In this document: piece by piece, positions 1 to 31,103 of the stretch
Position numbering within the stretch: the first letter of the stretch is position 1
Layout of the letters: each line of letters begins with the position of its first letter
NCBI RefSeq assembly: GCF_029633865.1
Contig: NC_079213.1
Coordinates: 87,455,293 to 87,519,292 of the forward strand
Origin: Lampris incognitus
Taxonomy: Eukaryota; Chordata; Actinopteri; Lampriformes; Lampridae
DNA length: 64,000 bases
Reading direction: 5' to 3'
Position numbers and translations under genes: made by a program
The notes under the pieces: model-generated
The model's input: the letters and a program-made list of their open reading frames with translations, nothing else
What the model was told of the DNA's origin: nothing
Databases searched by the model: none

Positions 1-3000
1 GTAAGACCGTCCCTAATGACCACCATACCTCCACATATTTTAACCTCCCAGAACAGAAAACCAATACATCTACCTGTTTACATGATGCTTCCTAATGCTG
101 GCACTCAGATGTCTTCAGGGAGAAAACCTGTCATACCACAGAAGGAATTTCAACTAGATGATTCGTCATTCACTGATTCTGCAGAGGGTACCCCTGTCAA
201 CTTCTCCAGCACAACATCACTCAGTGATGAAACTCTTCAGTATCCGGTGAGGGAGAAGAGGGCAAATGATTGGAGGGTCAAATGTTTGAACAAACAGGAA
301 GTGAGTAATGATGAGGCAAAGAGGATTGAAGACTTGAGGATATTCTCACATTTCCACAAACCTAATAGGACAAGCTACCAACCGGACGTACAAGTCAGTC
401 AAATTAGTCAAACCAGTAGAAATGTCATTTCTCCTCAGAGAATAGCTGACAAATTGCCAAGTCAGAGAAACCATGATCAGTCTCCCAGTCAGCAGAGGCA
501 GAGGCAAGGACAAGTCCAATTAAGAAAACTGGAGCTGCCTGTCATCAAGCAAACCTCAGAAAGAAACAAAAATAAAGGATCATTTCAAGGAAACATGACT
601 TCTCAACTAATGAGACGTTCAATACCACCTGAGGAAATCAACTACTGCTTCCATGATGACCAAAAGGAAAAAGATGAAAGAGGAATGAAACGAATAGGAA
701 GAAAGCAGATAAGAGAAGCAAGTAGAAATACTCTTTCCCGAAGCATGACAAATATTGGGAGGATGGAAAATTCTCAAGTAAAGCCCAAAGGGTTTCAAAG
801 GTTAAAGCAGAATCTAATCAAAGATGAATCCCCAGCATGTTACTCACTTAGCTCCTCTCTTAGCTCTTTGAGTGATGCAGAGTTTGAGGGGCAGAAATCA
901 AAAGCCCAGCAATTATGGGCCAGAAACAGAAACAACAAAACGGCTAACATGGTGCAACAAACAAAAACTATGACCATCCACAGCCAATATGAGGAGCAAA
1001 GCTCACCGAGCTCAGTTAGTATGGATTCAGAAGATGATCTCCTTCAGAAATGCATAACTTCTGCCATGCCCAAGCAAAGAAAGAAGCTCACTGCCAGGAA
1101 GAAAAAGGCAGATAAGACTCAAACCCAAAAGAATAACTTGCAGAAATCATCAGATGGATGGAACATGGAACAAGAATTTGACAGCGATGATATGGCATCT
1201 GATAAAGACTCAGACCTTAACAGTGTTGAGTGGAGAGCTATACAGGAAGGTGCCAATTCTGTTGTAACTGGGTTACAGGCATCAAAGTCACAAGAACCAT
1301 CCTCTGAAGAAACTGAATCGGTCCTGTCATTCATGTCAACATCCAGCTTTACACCCAAAGAAAAGAAGTTTGCTAAAGACAAAAAAGCAAATAAACCCCT
1401 TGACTTTGCCCAGCGTAAACCAGTTCCGAATTTACCCGTAGTTTTCAGAGGGAGAACAGTGATATACACACCCAAGAAGGAAACAACTCTTTCACAAAGG
1501 CCACCTTCTAAGAAAGAAATGGCCAAGATAGATGCTCCAAAGAACCCAAACCTTGCTCAGCATAGGTCCAAGAGCCTTCACCGATTAGGCCGGCCCCAAG
1601 ATGTTGAGTTGTCTTTGCCTAAAAGGAGCTCTACCCCACCACCAAGGATACCAAAAAGCTCATCCTCTGGATCATCACAAAGCTCTACACCATCAAAACA
1701 GTCAGAGAGAACTATAACCTCCCCAACACAAGCAAATAAATCTAATCAGAAGAATACTTCACCAGCTAGTAGTCCAAAATCCCCTGTACATAAAACCCAG
1801 AAGTCACCAGTCCGAATTCCATTTATGCAGAGCTCAACAAGGCAACACAGATCCATATCACCACTGGTAACAAACCAGCCAACTACTGTAAGCAGACAAA
1901 ATAGTCAGATCACAGGTAAAAGGGTTCTTCCTGCTAATCGATTTGACCTGGTACGGATGACCTCTGTCCATTCAAGCAGCAGTGACTCTGATCGTAATGG
2001 ATTCTTGAGACAACTGACATTTATAAAGGAATCTAAAACTATGCTTAAGCGTGATGGACCTACACGGTCCTCGCCCTGCTCTCTGCATGTCTCCCCCCGC
2101 AGAGCATGCCCAGGTCCCTCTGCAGTCTTCCTTTGTTCATCAAGATGTCAGGAGTTAAAGGCTGCCGTCCATGGTCCAAGGAGAATGCAGGGAGAGGACT
2201 CAGGACAAGGACCCAAGAAAGACCAGAGGCCTGAGCCAGGTGTTCAAAAGCGGGATACAGCCCTTGCTAGAGCAAGTTCCAGTGAACGAAACCTATCTGC
2301 AAGGCGTCCAGCAAGGAGAACTAGTTCTGAAAGCCCCTGTAGGGTGGCTCAGAGAAATGGACCTAGCAAAGTTTCTGGAGCTAGGCAGCAACAGGACAGA
2401 GATACCTTTAAGCGCCATGCCTCTTCCCCAAGCATAAACATCCTGAGTCGTGTAACAAGTCGATCCTCTCTACGCTCCTCATCTTCTGACTCAAGTGGAC
2501 GAGCAAAGAGTGAGGATGATACAAAGAAGAAAGGGCAGAGAGCTGGATCCCAAGTGAAAGGAAGAATCACCTGGAGGAGGATAAGAGATGAAGATGTACC
2601 TCATATCTTGAAAAGCACTCTACCAGTCACGGCTTTGCCTCTGGTGCCTTCTCCTGATGGAGAAAAACCTGAGAAACCAGCAATGCCAGGGAAAGTGGGC
2701 ACAATTGTGCTTGCATCACGAAAGACAAGTGATGCAACCGTCCAGACAGATGATTTATCCAATAACAAGACCAACTCGAGCACCTCGCCGACAATTGAGA
2801 AGGCTCCAGTTATCTCTGAGGAGGCAGCAAGGCTTGCTGTCCTGAGAAAAATCAGCATTGCATCTGGAAACAGCATCCATGATGGAGACTCAAATGATTC
2901 CCTAAGGAGCCACAGCACAGTCTCCACAGGAACATCTGAAAGCCACACAGGTGGAGTGGTCCATTTCCGTCAGGGCTCCCCTAGTAAAGCTGTAAGAGTG

Positions 3001-3105
3001 ACTCCATTTAATTACATCCCCAGCCCTATGGCTTGCTGCCTACAAGATGCACAGAGCCAAGCAACCACAATCAATGAGAAGTCAGCAGAAAAAACTGAGT
3101 TATAG
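1..3105 (+). CDS. apc2: APC2-like protein, last coding exon (5' partial)
   Basis: This reading frame is open from the first base and ends at a TAG at 3103-3105, so the window starts inside the large terminal exon typical of APC family genes. Counting from the Met at 16, residues 57-75 (EGTPVNFSSTTSLSD) and about 272-290 (SPACYSLSSSLSSLSD) resemble the 20-aa beta-catenin-binding repeats. Residues 340-357 (DDLLQKCITSAMPK) match an Axin-binding SAMP repeat. Residues 400-480 (EWRAIQEGANS, then FRGRTVIYTP) match the APC region before the basic domain. Residues 500-870 are Ser/Pro/Arg-rich, like the basic microtubule-binding domain. TWRRIRDEDVPHILKS near 852 and RVTPFNYIPSPM near the C-terminus favour APC2 over APC. 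The family scaffolds the beta-catenin destruction complex and binds microtubules. No C-terminal EB1/PDZ-type tail is obvious, which also fits APC2. The Armadillo repeats lie outside the window. Confidence 0.93.
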   Translation, partial: VRPSLMTTIPPHILTSQNRKPIHLPVYMMLPNAGTQMSSGRKPVIPQKEFQLDDSSFTDSAEGTPVNFSSTTSLSDETLQYPVREKRANDWRVKCLNKQEVSNDEAKRIEDLRIFSHFHKPNRTSYQPDVQVSQISQTSRNVISPQRIADKLPSQRNHDQSPSQQRQRQGQVQLRKLELPVIKQTSERNKNKGSFQGNMTSQLMRRSIPPEEINYCFHDDQKEKDERGMKRIGRKQIREASRNTLSRSMTNIGRMENSQVKPKGFQRLKQNLIKDESPACYSLSSSLSSLSDAEFEGQKSKAQQLWARNRNNKTANMVQQTKTMTIHSQYEEQSSPSSVSMDSEDDLLQKCITSAMPKQRKKLTARKKKADKTQTQKNNLQKSSDGWNMEQEFDSDDMASDKDSDLNSVEWRAIQEGANSVVTGLQASKSQEPSSEETESVLSFMSTSSFTPKEKKFAKDKKANKPLDFAQRKPVPNLPVVFRGRTVIYTPKKETTLSQRPPSKKEMAKIDAPKNPNLAQHRSKSLHRLGRPQDVELSLPKRSSTPPPRIPKSSSSGSSQSSTPSKQSERTITSPTQANKSNQKNTSPASSPKSPVHKTQKSPVRIPFMQSSTRQHRSISPLVTNQPTTVSRQNSQITGKRVLPANRFDLVRMTSVHSSSSDSDRNGFLRQLTFIKESKTMLKRDGPTRSSPCSLHVSPRRACPGPSAVFLCSSRCQELKAAVHGPRRMQGEDSGQGPKKDQRPEPGVQKRDTALARASSSERNLSARRPARRTSSESPCRVAQRNGPSKVSGARQQQDRDTFKRHASSPSINILSRVTSRSSLRSSSSDSSGRAKSEDDTKKKGQRAGSQVKGRITWRRIRDEDVPHILKSTLPVTALPLVPSPDGEKPEKPAMPGKVGTIVLASRKTSDATVQTDDLSNNKTNSSTSPTIEKAPVISEEAARLAVLRKISIASGNSIHDGDSNDSLRSHSTVSTGTSESHTGGVVHFRQGSPSKAVRVTPFNYIPSPMACCLQDAQSQATTINEKSAEKTEL

Positions 3106-5560
3106 GATGTTATGTCATGTTCTAGTCAATGTGGATGCCTCCACTGTGGACCTGAATGAAACTCAGTACTCAGGTGGAGCAGGAGGGTGTGTTGGTCCTT
3201 TTACCTCGGGCAGTGACCCTTTTCTCCTTTACAGCATTAAATTAAAAAGACAAATCCCTGATCGCATCTCATTTCATCCATCCACCATACACTAAAGCTG
3301 GATGTCTTGATGTACGCATTAAGACAGGACTGATATGGACCCATGTCAATATATCCTTTAGAGAAGCACTAACATAATGGAGGGGCATCTTTTTGTACTT
3401 TTTTGTATTTGTATATAAACCCTTGCCTGGTATTAATGTAGTGAAAATAAATACAAAAAAACAAAAAAAAAAAACAATGAAATGATCTTCAGCACATAAA
3501 TCAACATCAGTCTCAATGACAAAATCGACTTAAGAAAACAATATGCAAACATTTGAATGATCGCTCAGCTGGACTTTTTATTTGAAAAGGGTCAAACTGT
3601 GGTTGATCGCAGACAGAATATAAAAAAAGGTTGTAGTAGACTGAAAATATCACTGTAAGGCATTTTTACATACTTACATCAATGCTTTGGCTTTTGCCCC
3701 ACCACTCAAAACTGAATACAATACATTTTCAGCATTTATTGTTATGCCACTGCTGTAGAAATTATTAAGAAAATACTGTCACTTTCCACACTATCAAACG
3801 TACTGAAGAAATCTATGTTACTGAACGCTGTCTTTACCAGTATTCGAAACTCATGCAGCTAAAGAAACTCGTCAAGCTTCCTGGGGAGGGGTGTCTCTGT
3901 GTTGCTTCTGATAGCATGCTTATATTCACTATCTGTATACAAAATGGATAACATGGTGGGAGCTGTATAAAATGGTAATTTTACTCAGTGATAAAACACA
4001 TTCTAAAGGCTGACTATAAACACTCTTGCCATATTGTTCAATGTATTCTCGTGCCACAGAGACCTATTACATATCTGTCAATGTGGGTGATCAACACAAC
4101 TATTCCAACTTATGATCTATACACGCTTCAGCTAAATGAATGCGATGATGTTATATTTGTGTTTGCTACTAGAATCAGGTACTGTATGCTGTTGTGTTTT
4201 TTACACGCAGGAGGAGGACTGGGTGTTGTGAGATGAACAGTTGTTTGGTTCTCACAGGATTTATTCTCTGGAAGTCATTTTAAAATGTGTTGATATATGC
4301 TTAATTGTCTTGCTGTAAGTAGTGATAGGTTTGAAAAAGTCAAACATTAAGCTAATGAATATTCTCTGTAGTTGTAACATCACTTTTCCAAATGTGCTGA
4401 GACCAGAGACAGCAGTGTGCTGGACAAAGTTAAACTATCACCAATTTTGTAGTGGACCAATAACTTTAAGGGGCAGTTTATTCTAAAAAAAAAAAGAAAA
4501 ATAAATTTATAAAGACCCTGCTTCTATAGCATGTTTGGAGTATGAATAAGGCTCAAATAGCTTTTGAATTCAAAGCCCCATTTGCCATTGGCAATGAACA
4601 GTCCTTAAAGTGTAAGTATAAATGTAGAAGGATGTGTTTAACCAGATTAAGTAAGGAGGAAATTTGTAAATTCCAATGACAGAGATGAATGAGGAATTTG
4701 GCTACATGTTAACCATGCGACCAAGCAGAGGTTCCTAGAAGTTGGTGCACCATCCTCATCAGCGACCTTGTTCACACTTGGCTAGAACAATCACAATGGG
4801 TCAGAAATGTTTTGTCAATACCGATACACGTTTGGATATACTGGAAGTGGCAGGGATCAGTTTAAAGATGCAATGACAGTCTGCTATCCAGTGCAGATTG
4901 ATTTTTGAGGTGCTGGCAAATAAAGCATGAATCAGGATCCATCTAAAATAGGTTCGTCAAACAGTCACTCTGACCTATTTCAATCGTTTTTAGTTTTTTT
5001 TTGTTTTGTTTTTTTATTTCTCATAATCCTTGAAAAACAATTGGAGTGAACCATTGTTTTTAATTCCTTCATGAAGTAATAGCTGAAACAAGCTTGACTA
5101 AGTGATTTACTGTGCAGAGAAACCTTGAGATGTATGGACACATTTTGTATTGAAAGTATTTGAATCAGCTGAGGAGAGGCCTGAGTTGACAAAAGGACCA
5201 GTTACCCCAGCATGCCATGTGTGACCAAGGCCATGGAGGCATATGGTACCATGTGAAATAGGCTAAGTAATAGAAGTGTATCATAATTAATGTTTTCATC
5301 AAATAAAAAGTGGTGTGTTTCAATAAGAAGTCTTTGTGTTCTTTATGCTGTAATAGTTCTATACTTGTAAAAATACTAGGAAAGTAACTGATAACTGTAA
5401 AACAAGATATCTTTGGCAAATAAAAATTTATTAATGTTCTATGAAGAATGCTCTGACGATGCATTATATTGGTAAGCAAACACACTCCACACTGTTAAAC
5501 ATTGACATTAATTGTGATATTGGGCTATACAAATAAAATTGACTTGACTTGACAATAGGA
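3106..5560 (+). other. APC2 3' UTR and downstream flank
   Basis: No further coding exon is visible after the APC2 stop. An AATAAA at 3446-3451 followed by an A-rich run is the first good polyadenylation signal. Others follow near 4918, 5304 and 5530, so the real 3' end could be longer. The stretch 5500-5560, ending in ATAAAATTGACTTGACTTGAC, looks like the tail of a fish LINE or SINE remnant. The rest is A/T-rich with nothing I recognise. Confidence 0.5.
3446..3451 (+). terminator. Likely APC2 polyadenylation signal
   Basis: A canonical AATAAA lies about 340 bases after the APC2 stop codon. It is followed within 30 bases by A-rich sequence. It is the first such signal, but alternative signals exist downstream. 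Confidence 0.5.
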
Positions 5561-5822
5561 ATTAACAGACACTGATATTACACTCAGTGCGACACACTGC
5601 ATCTTTGAGACAAATATACAGGGTTCATCGGTCACTGTCCATGGAGTTTGTAGGGTTTCAGTGCTCTGCCCAAGAACAATATAACCTCCTGTTCCAACCC
5701 TACAGTCTTGAATAATTCTCGTTTCATGGATGAGTTCCTTGGTAGGACAGGTATCGGCCCAAGCAGAGTAGAGCTTTTACAGCAAAGACGCTGATGACAT
5801 GGAGAGGGTGTAGGAGCTATGG

Positions 5823-10299
<4,477 letters not shown>

Positions 10300-10940
10300 T
10301 CAGTATCTGGTGATGACAAAATGAACATTCGTGTTGGTCTCTCCACGGAAAGCAGTTCCCAAATAAGCTGCCTCCGACGGTGCTATCCTGTTTGTTAACA
10401 GTTGGAATGTGAACAGGGACAGGTGTATAAGGGATTGATACACTGCTTACCTAAATGACACTACCTGCTTTCATTCCTGTCTTTACCAGTTAGTCCATAA
10501 AACTAAAAACCTATAATGATTTGTGAACCTAAATAACGGATAAAAGCCAATGAACCCGTGTGGTTGAGAGAAAACAAACATGCAGTTGCTTCCATAAATG
10601 GATGATTAGGAAACGGATTTTAAAGGACCCATCGTTTGTTTTTTTTGGGGGGGGGGGGTTCCCACACCTACATGCGTTTTCACAGCGCAGCGCTGTTGTT
10701 TTTGAGCCGGTGTTTGGTTGTATCTGAAGGCCCATTCGCTCGTCCGTTTCTGCCATCATCATAAACTTTTGTCCTTGTAATTAACCAGCATCCCCGAGGA
10801 CAACACTGCACATTTTCTATCACTGAAATAGTTTCCATGTGGTAATTTAGTCGGCCAACTTGGCTCAGCCATCTACTCCATCAGCTGAATAGCTGACGTT
10901 ATTCTATGGCTAGCTTTGAGGGTACTGCTCACGTCTGCTC

Positions 10941-11169
10941 AAAATCTGTGACTCGTCAGATTATGTGACCCAGCCCTTATAAAACTCTGTTTCGGCCACC
11001 CCCAGAATCTTAACCTCAAAAAGACTCTTCCAATATCGGATGTCCCAATACCTAAACTTCACCATCTTAAACTTTGTGCCTAAACTAAACCTTATCTAAA
11101 CTGCCGTTTCCTGGCTGAAAGAGACTGTATATGTGGAAGGGTCACATAATCTGACGGGTCATAGATTTT
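10941..11169. mobile_element. MITE with 31-bp terminal inverted repeats
   Basis: Left end AAAATCTGTGACTCGTCAGA.. (10941-10971) and right end (11139-11169) are inverted copies with two mismatches. The 229-bp element has no coding capacity. It lies upstream of C19orf25 exon 1, close to the probable promoter region. The target duplication is not clear. Confidence 0.75.
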
Positions 11170-11589
11170 GGTATAACACCGGCTCCAGCAAGCTAAACGG
11201 TGTAGACAACAAATGAAAGCTATAGTTTGTGTCAGTTTAAACACGGCAGTTTACCTAACTAGGGTCACATCAGACGACAGCTAACCAGCCTATACACAGC
11301 TCACCATGTACTATGAGCTAAATTGACAAACAGTGCCATCTTTAATCAGCATTACTTGTTTGCTCTTACCGATTTCCAGACATTTCCCGGGAACAAGTGT
11401 GACCGTTTAATTGGCATAAACCCTTTAGTTAAGTCTTATCTCGTTCATTGTTGATGACATTAGAAATCCTGCCGACAGTTTTAATGCTAGCCACGCAGCC
11501 GCAAGGGCCTATGTGGACGTAAACTGATACGTCATCACGTAACGCAAAAAAAAGAGAAAATCGCTGAGCGGGTCAGGGGCGCGGTTCTG

Positions 11590-11603
11590 CTGCCCTCTAG
11601 TGG
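11590..11603 (-). promoter_or_regulatory. CTCF-type motif, copy 1
   Basis: On the minus strand the 14 bases read CCACTAGAGGGCAG, which fits the CTCF core consensus CCASYAGRKGGCRS at every position. Binding is inferred, not shown. Confidence 0.6.
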
Positions 11604-11617
11604 CCTTTAATGCTCTG

Positions 11618-11631
11618 CTGCCCTCTACTGG
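11618..11631 (-). promoter_or_regulatory. CTCF-type motif, copy 2
   Basis: On the minus strand this reads CCAGTAGAGGGCAG, again a full match to CCASYAGRKGGCRS. It starts 28 bases from copy 1 in the same orientation, within a short tandem duplication (CTGCTGCCCTCTA.TGGCC.TTAAT). Confidence 0.6.
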
Positions 11632-11639
11632 CCATTAAT

Positions 11640-13017
11640 AGACAGTCCATGATGTTGCAGCTAACGTGCATGAAAGCATTTCAAGAGGTCTGAACGATAG
11701 GGGATGCAAATTATCTGTGTAAATATCCTTGGAAAAAAAAGAATTAAAGAAATTGTTTTAGAGTTGATATGTATGCAAGTCAAGGCAAAAAAACAAAAAA
11801 CGCACAAAAAGCTATCAAATTGATCTGAGTTGTATTTCTTTCCAGGATGTGTGATGCATGTTCTATGTTAACTCATATTAGTATATTTTACAAGTTGGGT
11901 ATTATTATACAGTCCAAGAAAGCAAGGCTATACCTACTCATCAGGTGTTTAAGGACTTTTATTTCATTCATTCTTGAGCTAGCAACACAAGTTGAATTCA
12001 AAAATGAAAGGTAAAGAAAATACTGTTGTATATATAGCTTAAAAAAGGAAAAATAGTATGCTCTCATTTTAAATACAAGTATGACAGAGAAAACAAGACA
12101 AACTCTATTTCAAGTGTGGCCATTTTAATGCCAGTGAGCTTCATGCAGCATTGAGCCAACACACCCTCACAGTATGGATGGAATTTACATAGATTGTAAA
12201 CTAACGACAACTTGAATACGAAAAATAAAAATAAAAAATACACAGATCTTAACATCTTGCCTCTATCATCAAGTAAACTTCCTGTGATATATTGTAATTT
12301 TTATACAGTTATGATGATATTAAGTCCTTTCTGATATTGTGATACTAATCTCCTTGAAAAGGTCTTTTATGATGCAGAATATGGTCAGGCTTGGCTCAGT
12401 CTGCACTAGCTTTAAAGAGCAGCGAGTTGAATTTGACTGGACCCGAATGCCTCGCATACACTACTTATATTGATAATATTGTACATGTTAAAATAAAACG
12501 TTGTCAACTAAAACTCTACTCAAAGTGGCCAAAGAGCCCCATCTCATATCTAAAAAGGGGGAAAAAAGAAAGAAAAAACAATCTCTTTGAGAGCAGATCA
12601 TCACGTTTCCACCACAGGGCATTGAGATTGGTTGAATCAGCTCTGGATACATCAGTATGAATGCATAACAGGTCCTAGTGAACAGAGCAGTCTGGCTATC
12701 TCTGCTTCTCTCCACTACTGGGGCTCCTCCTTGTTGGCTGTCATCTGCAGAACTGGGAACATACGAGACAGAAATGAGTGTGCACACTGACAAACATGGT
12801 ACCAGGATCAACCGGGCAAAGGGAATGGACTGCAATGCCAAAGAGTTCCTACTGATATTTTGGGGTAGTTTAAGGGAAATTCTAATCAATTGTTTCACAG
12901 TTACAATTTCACTGATGCCTTACCATTAGTCTACATCTACTTCATCCTGAGGTCCAGGTAAAAAACACAAATAAAATTCACGTTCAGTAAAACAAAGACA
13001 AAACACTCAAATGAAGA
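11640..13017. other. Intergenic stretch, C19orf25 to REEP6
   Basis: AT-rich sequence with no exon I can support. Several short frames are open but none shows codon-like composition or a known domain. PCSK4, which occupies this interval in human, is not visible. Part of it could be a long REEP6 3' UTR, but nothing proves that. Confidence 0.4.
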
Positions 13018-13025
13018 CACTAAAG

Positions 13026-13647
13026 CAGGGGTCAGGAACCTTTTTGACTGGGAGAGCCATAAAAGCCAAATATTTCTAAATATATTTCATTGAGAGCCAT
13101 ATAGTATTTTTAACGTATAATAAATTAAATATGTCTTACTTTTAATGCGACTTCTGGTGCTGCATGGCGTATCGAAGTGCCGCTTTATATTTGACCGTTT
13201 CATCGATGCAATTTTATCATTACATATTAGACATACCGCAGATCCTGCTCTCTCCACAAATGCAAATTCCTCTGTCCACGCAGCCTGGAATGCACGGTAA
13301 TCATCGTCTTTTTTTCTTTTCGCCATCTTTTCCGTTACAAGGGTTGAAGCGGATAAACTAGTTGGCTATCTGATAAAATTGATTTCTTCACCTTTACAAT
13401 GACCCGGACATGCTCGCGAGCCATTGGTTCCCGACCCGACCCACGGGTGACCCGTGACCCGTGAAATTTATCTTCAAAACTAATTTCTGTTTACTTTAAA
13501 ATGACACAGTATTATTAAGAAATATCACAAGTATTTTAAAATCAGTTCCAAACTGATTTTTTTTTTCAACTCAAAATTGTCTGGGAGCGATATGCCGTCA
13601 CCGGAAGAGCCATATATGGCTCGCGAGCCATAGGTTCCCGACCGCTG
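13026..13647 (-). mobile_element. Non-autonomous hAT element with a BED-finger fragment
   Basis: The ends are CAGGGGTCAGGAACC (left) and GGTTCCCGACCGCTG (right), inverted copies of one another. They are flanked by a perfect 8-bp duplication CACTAAAG at 13018-13025 and 13648-13655, the hAT signature. On the minus strand 13326-13170 encodes a fragment (KRKKDDDYRAF..W..EF, then AVCLICNDKIASMKRSN and IKRHFDT) like the N-terminal BED/SPIN-DOC-type zinc finger of hAT-derived proteins of the GTF2IRD2 group. The rest of the transposase is absent. Confidence 0.85.
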
Positions 13648-14062
13648 CACTAAAGGATACCATATCTGCAGCTACAGAAAAAAACAAAAAAAAAAACAAC
13701 ACATTTTCTAACTTGACATCAAATGTTGACATTGAGTTCATGTCACTCAGTTCAAACAGTCTATGCAATTTGAAAAATATAAGTAATATGTACAACTGTC
13801 TTAAAAAGCCCCCTTTAGGTAAATACATGATTTACAACTGACAACAGTGATTCATAGAGGCAGACAGCAGATGCTATAGTGGTACGTGGTAACAATGTAA
13901 TTTCAGCAAAAGTGTTAAAAGCTAATCTAAGTCAAAGATGGCCAAGCATTTTAGTAGAGGTGAAACTAGTTGGGTTAAAAAGACTTCTAACATGACTTGA
14001 AATTTGCATTTATAGCCTATGTAGGCATGGAATACAAGAGCAGATTTCATAACAGATTCTTT

Positions 14063-14278
14063 CAGTGGTTCTCAATCAGGTCCCTCGGGTACCACCAGTA
14101 CTGCTGGTCTTCTCTTCATCCAGCTAGTTCAATACATGCACCTGTTGTTCCAGGTTTAAAACCTCCCTTGGATTGGAGGCTGGAATAACTGGAACAACAG
14201 ATGAATGTAATGAACAACCTGGTTGAATAACAAACAAGCAGTACTGGTTATACTTGAGGACCTGATTGAGAAACACTG
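14063..14278. mobile_element. hAT-type MITE, copy A
   Basis: The ends CAGTGGTTCTCAATCAGGTCC and GGACCTGATTGAGAAACACTG are inverted copies in the usual hAT style (CAG...CTG). The 216-bp interior shares CTGTTGTTCCAGGT and GGTGAATGTAAT-like blocks with a second copy at 29831. The flanking 8 bases no longer match. Confidence 0.75.
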
Positions 14279-14359
14279 AACTAGGCAATGAGTACTTTAG
14301 GCTTTAAACACTCTATACAATCTATACATTTCTGAAAGGACGTAATTTTAATTTTTTAA

Positions 14360-14770
14360 TTTTTTCTCCATTTTCTCCTCAATTGTATCCGGCCAATTAC
14401 CCTACTCTTCTGCGCCATCCCAGTCACTGCTCCACCCCCTCTGCCGATCCGGGGAGGGCGGCTGCAGACTACCACATGTCTCCTCTGATATATGTGGAGT
14501 CGCCAGCCACTTCTTTTCACCTGACAGTGAGGAGTTTCGCCAGGGGGACGTAGCGCATGAGAGGATCACGCTATTCCCCCCAGTTCCCCCTCCCCCTCTG
14601 AACAGGTGCTCCGACCAACCAGAGGAGGTGCTAGTGCAGTGACCAGGACACACACCCACATCCGGTATCCCACCCGCAAACACAGCCAATTGTGTATGTA
14701 GAGTTGCCCAACCAAGCCAGAGGCAACACGGGGATTCGATTCGGTGAGCCCCGTGTTGGTAGGCAATGGA
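14360..14770 (-). mobile_element. tRNA-derived SINE, family A, copy 1 (head trimmed)
   Basis: Read on the minus strand it contains GGGGCTCACCGAATCGAATCC (B-box region), the body with CTGTCAGGTGAAAAGAAGTGG, and the tail GGCCGGATACAATTGAGG followed by A-rich sequence. The A-box end is missing. It is about 400 bp and shares the body with four more copies in this window. Confidence 0.8.
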
Positions 14771-16554
14771 AGGAAGGACATAATTTTAGTCAAAAAAGTG
14801 TCTAAGTGCCTTGAAAGCAGCATGAGCCAGTGTCTTAAACTGGACAAAGACGATGTGTTATCAATAAGGATACTGTCAAAATTGTCAAAAGGTAACTAGA
14901 GAGGCTATACTATATAATAATTGAATTTGAAAGTGAACCCCTAACAGGTAGATTGCAGCTATGTCTGGAATTGACTGACATATGTCCATGTGTTTGTTGG
15001 TGAGGGGACAGTTGGTGCGGCGGATGAGATCCCACTCAGTCTTGCCCTTACCATCTGTTTCTCTGTCCAAATCTCCAAGCTACCAGGATGCAAAGCTCTC
15101 CTTACCATTAAGACAATTACAAGAGTGGTTTTTCCACCCTGCTGTTCTCATGCATATATCCGTATCAGATCTCAAGCTTCCTAAACTGTTTTGTTTATAT
15201 CAACTAATGACATATAGTATTATTGTGCTGTTAACAATGTCCTATGATCTACAGTAACACTAGACCAGTGGTAGATTTGCTGGTGCTCACTTACCATACT
15301 TGTTAACCTAGGAAGAGCTAGAACAGCCAACAGGACACAGGGTTAGAATTTCCTCACCGTAATGCTTTGACTTCCCTTATCTGTCTAATGAATCCTGCAT
15401 CAATTCAACATGTTCATATTCCAAGGGTAATATTAACGATGACAATAACAGCAATCATAATCATTATCACTTCAACAAAGCCCACAAATGCCCTCCAAAT
15501 CCTAGTGTTTACTCTGTAATCAGTAAAATGCCATGTGCATCTCATTAAAACTATATCATCATCCTAAATTGAGAAGGCACTGTGTGATGACAGATTTCAT
15601 TCCAGATGATCAGAGCAGAGCTGGGCGAATGGATATCAATGATGATTATCAATATCAATGATCAGATTGAGAGTCAGTAGGATCGAGACACAAGGTAATT
15701 GCTCCTGATGGTGAAAATGACATTTAACCAGGAGGTGCCTGAACAAAGTTTAACCTCCCTCTGAGCAAACATGGAAAATGTTACACAAAAGGCAATGTAA
15801 ACAAGCACTGTCAAATGAGGAGTCATTTTGAACTAGTCTTCAGGTTCTCACCGCATCACACAGGATCACTTGATCACTCTACAAACACAAGACACACCAA
15901 CTAGCTACACCACTTTCACTGCATACAACAGCATAGATATGGCAGTCATAAAACAGACCTCAGCTCTTGTCATCACGGCTCTTTGTGCCAATCGGCACAT
16001 CTCCGCTTTGTGTTACTGAGGTAGCAGATTCTCAGCTGTCAGTCTACTGCTGCTAGCCACATCCAAAAGCACAGGCTACTGCATGACACACGAGTCTCAT
16101 TTCTGCACCTGGGTGTGCTGGAGTGATCAGGCTTTCAGAGTTTGTTCAAACAAGGCATCATAATGCCAAGTGGACATAAATGGTCACCAAGTAGTTGTGA
16201 CAGAAGTCACTACCTGCATTTTTTTCCACAGATTTTAGACACCTGGCCATAACTAGATACACACATGGTGTAATTTCATAGCGATGTCACATCATCAGTG
16301 AAAAAGGAGTGATTATAAAAGATTGCTTGAGTTCTAACATTTTGGAACAACTCAGTTTCTAGCTTGCTGAGGGTATTTCTGATAGTGACAGGACCCCAGT
16401 TAATCCATTTTGACTTTGTTTTCCTTACGTTTGCTATTTTTAAGTGATGCATGCACTTTGCATTGCATTGCCCGGGAACTTGCACTGTGCACAGCAGCAG
16501 TCAGACAGTTTTCATCCAGGGGCAGAAACTTTGGGAGGGATCACAGGGTGGTAA
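14771..16554. other. REEP6 3' side, no supported gene
   Basis: Lies just beyond the REEP6 stop codon on the minus strand and may include its 3' UTR. An open minus-strand stretch near 15070-14950 looks faintly protein-like but I could not identify it or confirm splice sites. Otherwise nothing is recognised. Confidence 0.4.

Positions 16555-31103
<14,549 letters not shown>

Noticed and set aside
2040-2260. Cys/Arg-rich segment in APC2 (residues about 685-750) as a retained intron or frameshift
   Set aside because: The frame stays open and rejoins typical APC2 sequence (ARASSSERNLSARR), so it may simply be a fast-evolving linker.
12488-12898. Minus-strand frame preceded by an acceptor-like CAGTTCTGCAG and a short MTANKEEPQ ending
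   Set aside because: Nothing recognisable upstream to join to. Not enough evidence for a terminal exon.
14885-15070. Minus-strand stretch with a protein-like feel (TEWDLIRRTNCPLTNKHM)
   Set aside because: No family recognised, no convincing donor or acceptor pair, no partner exons. It may be chance or an unannotated exon; I could not support it.
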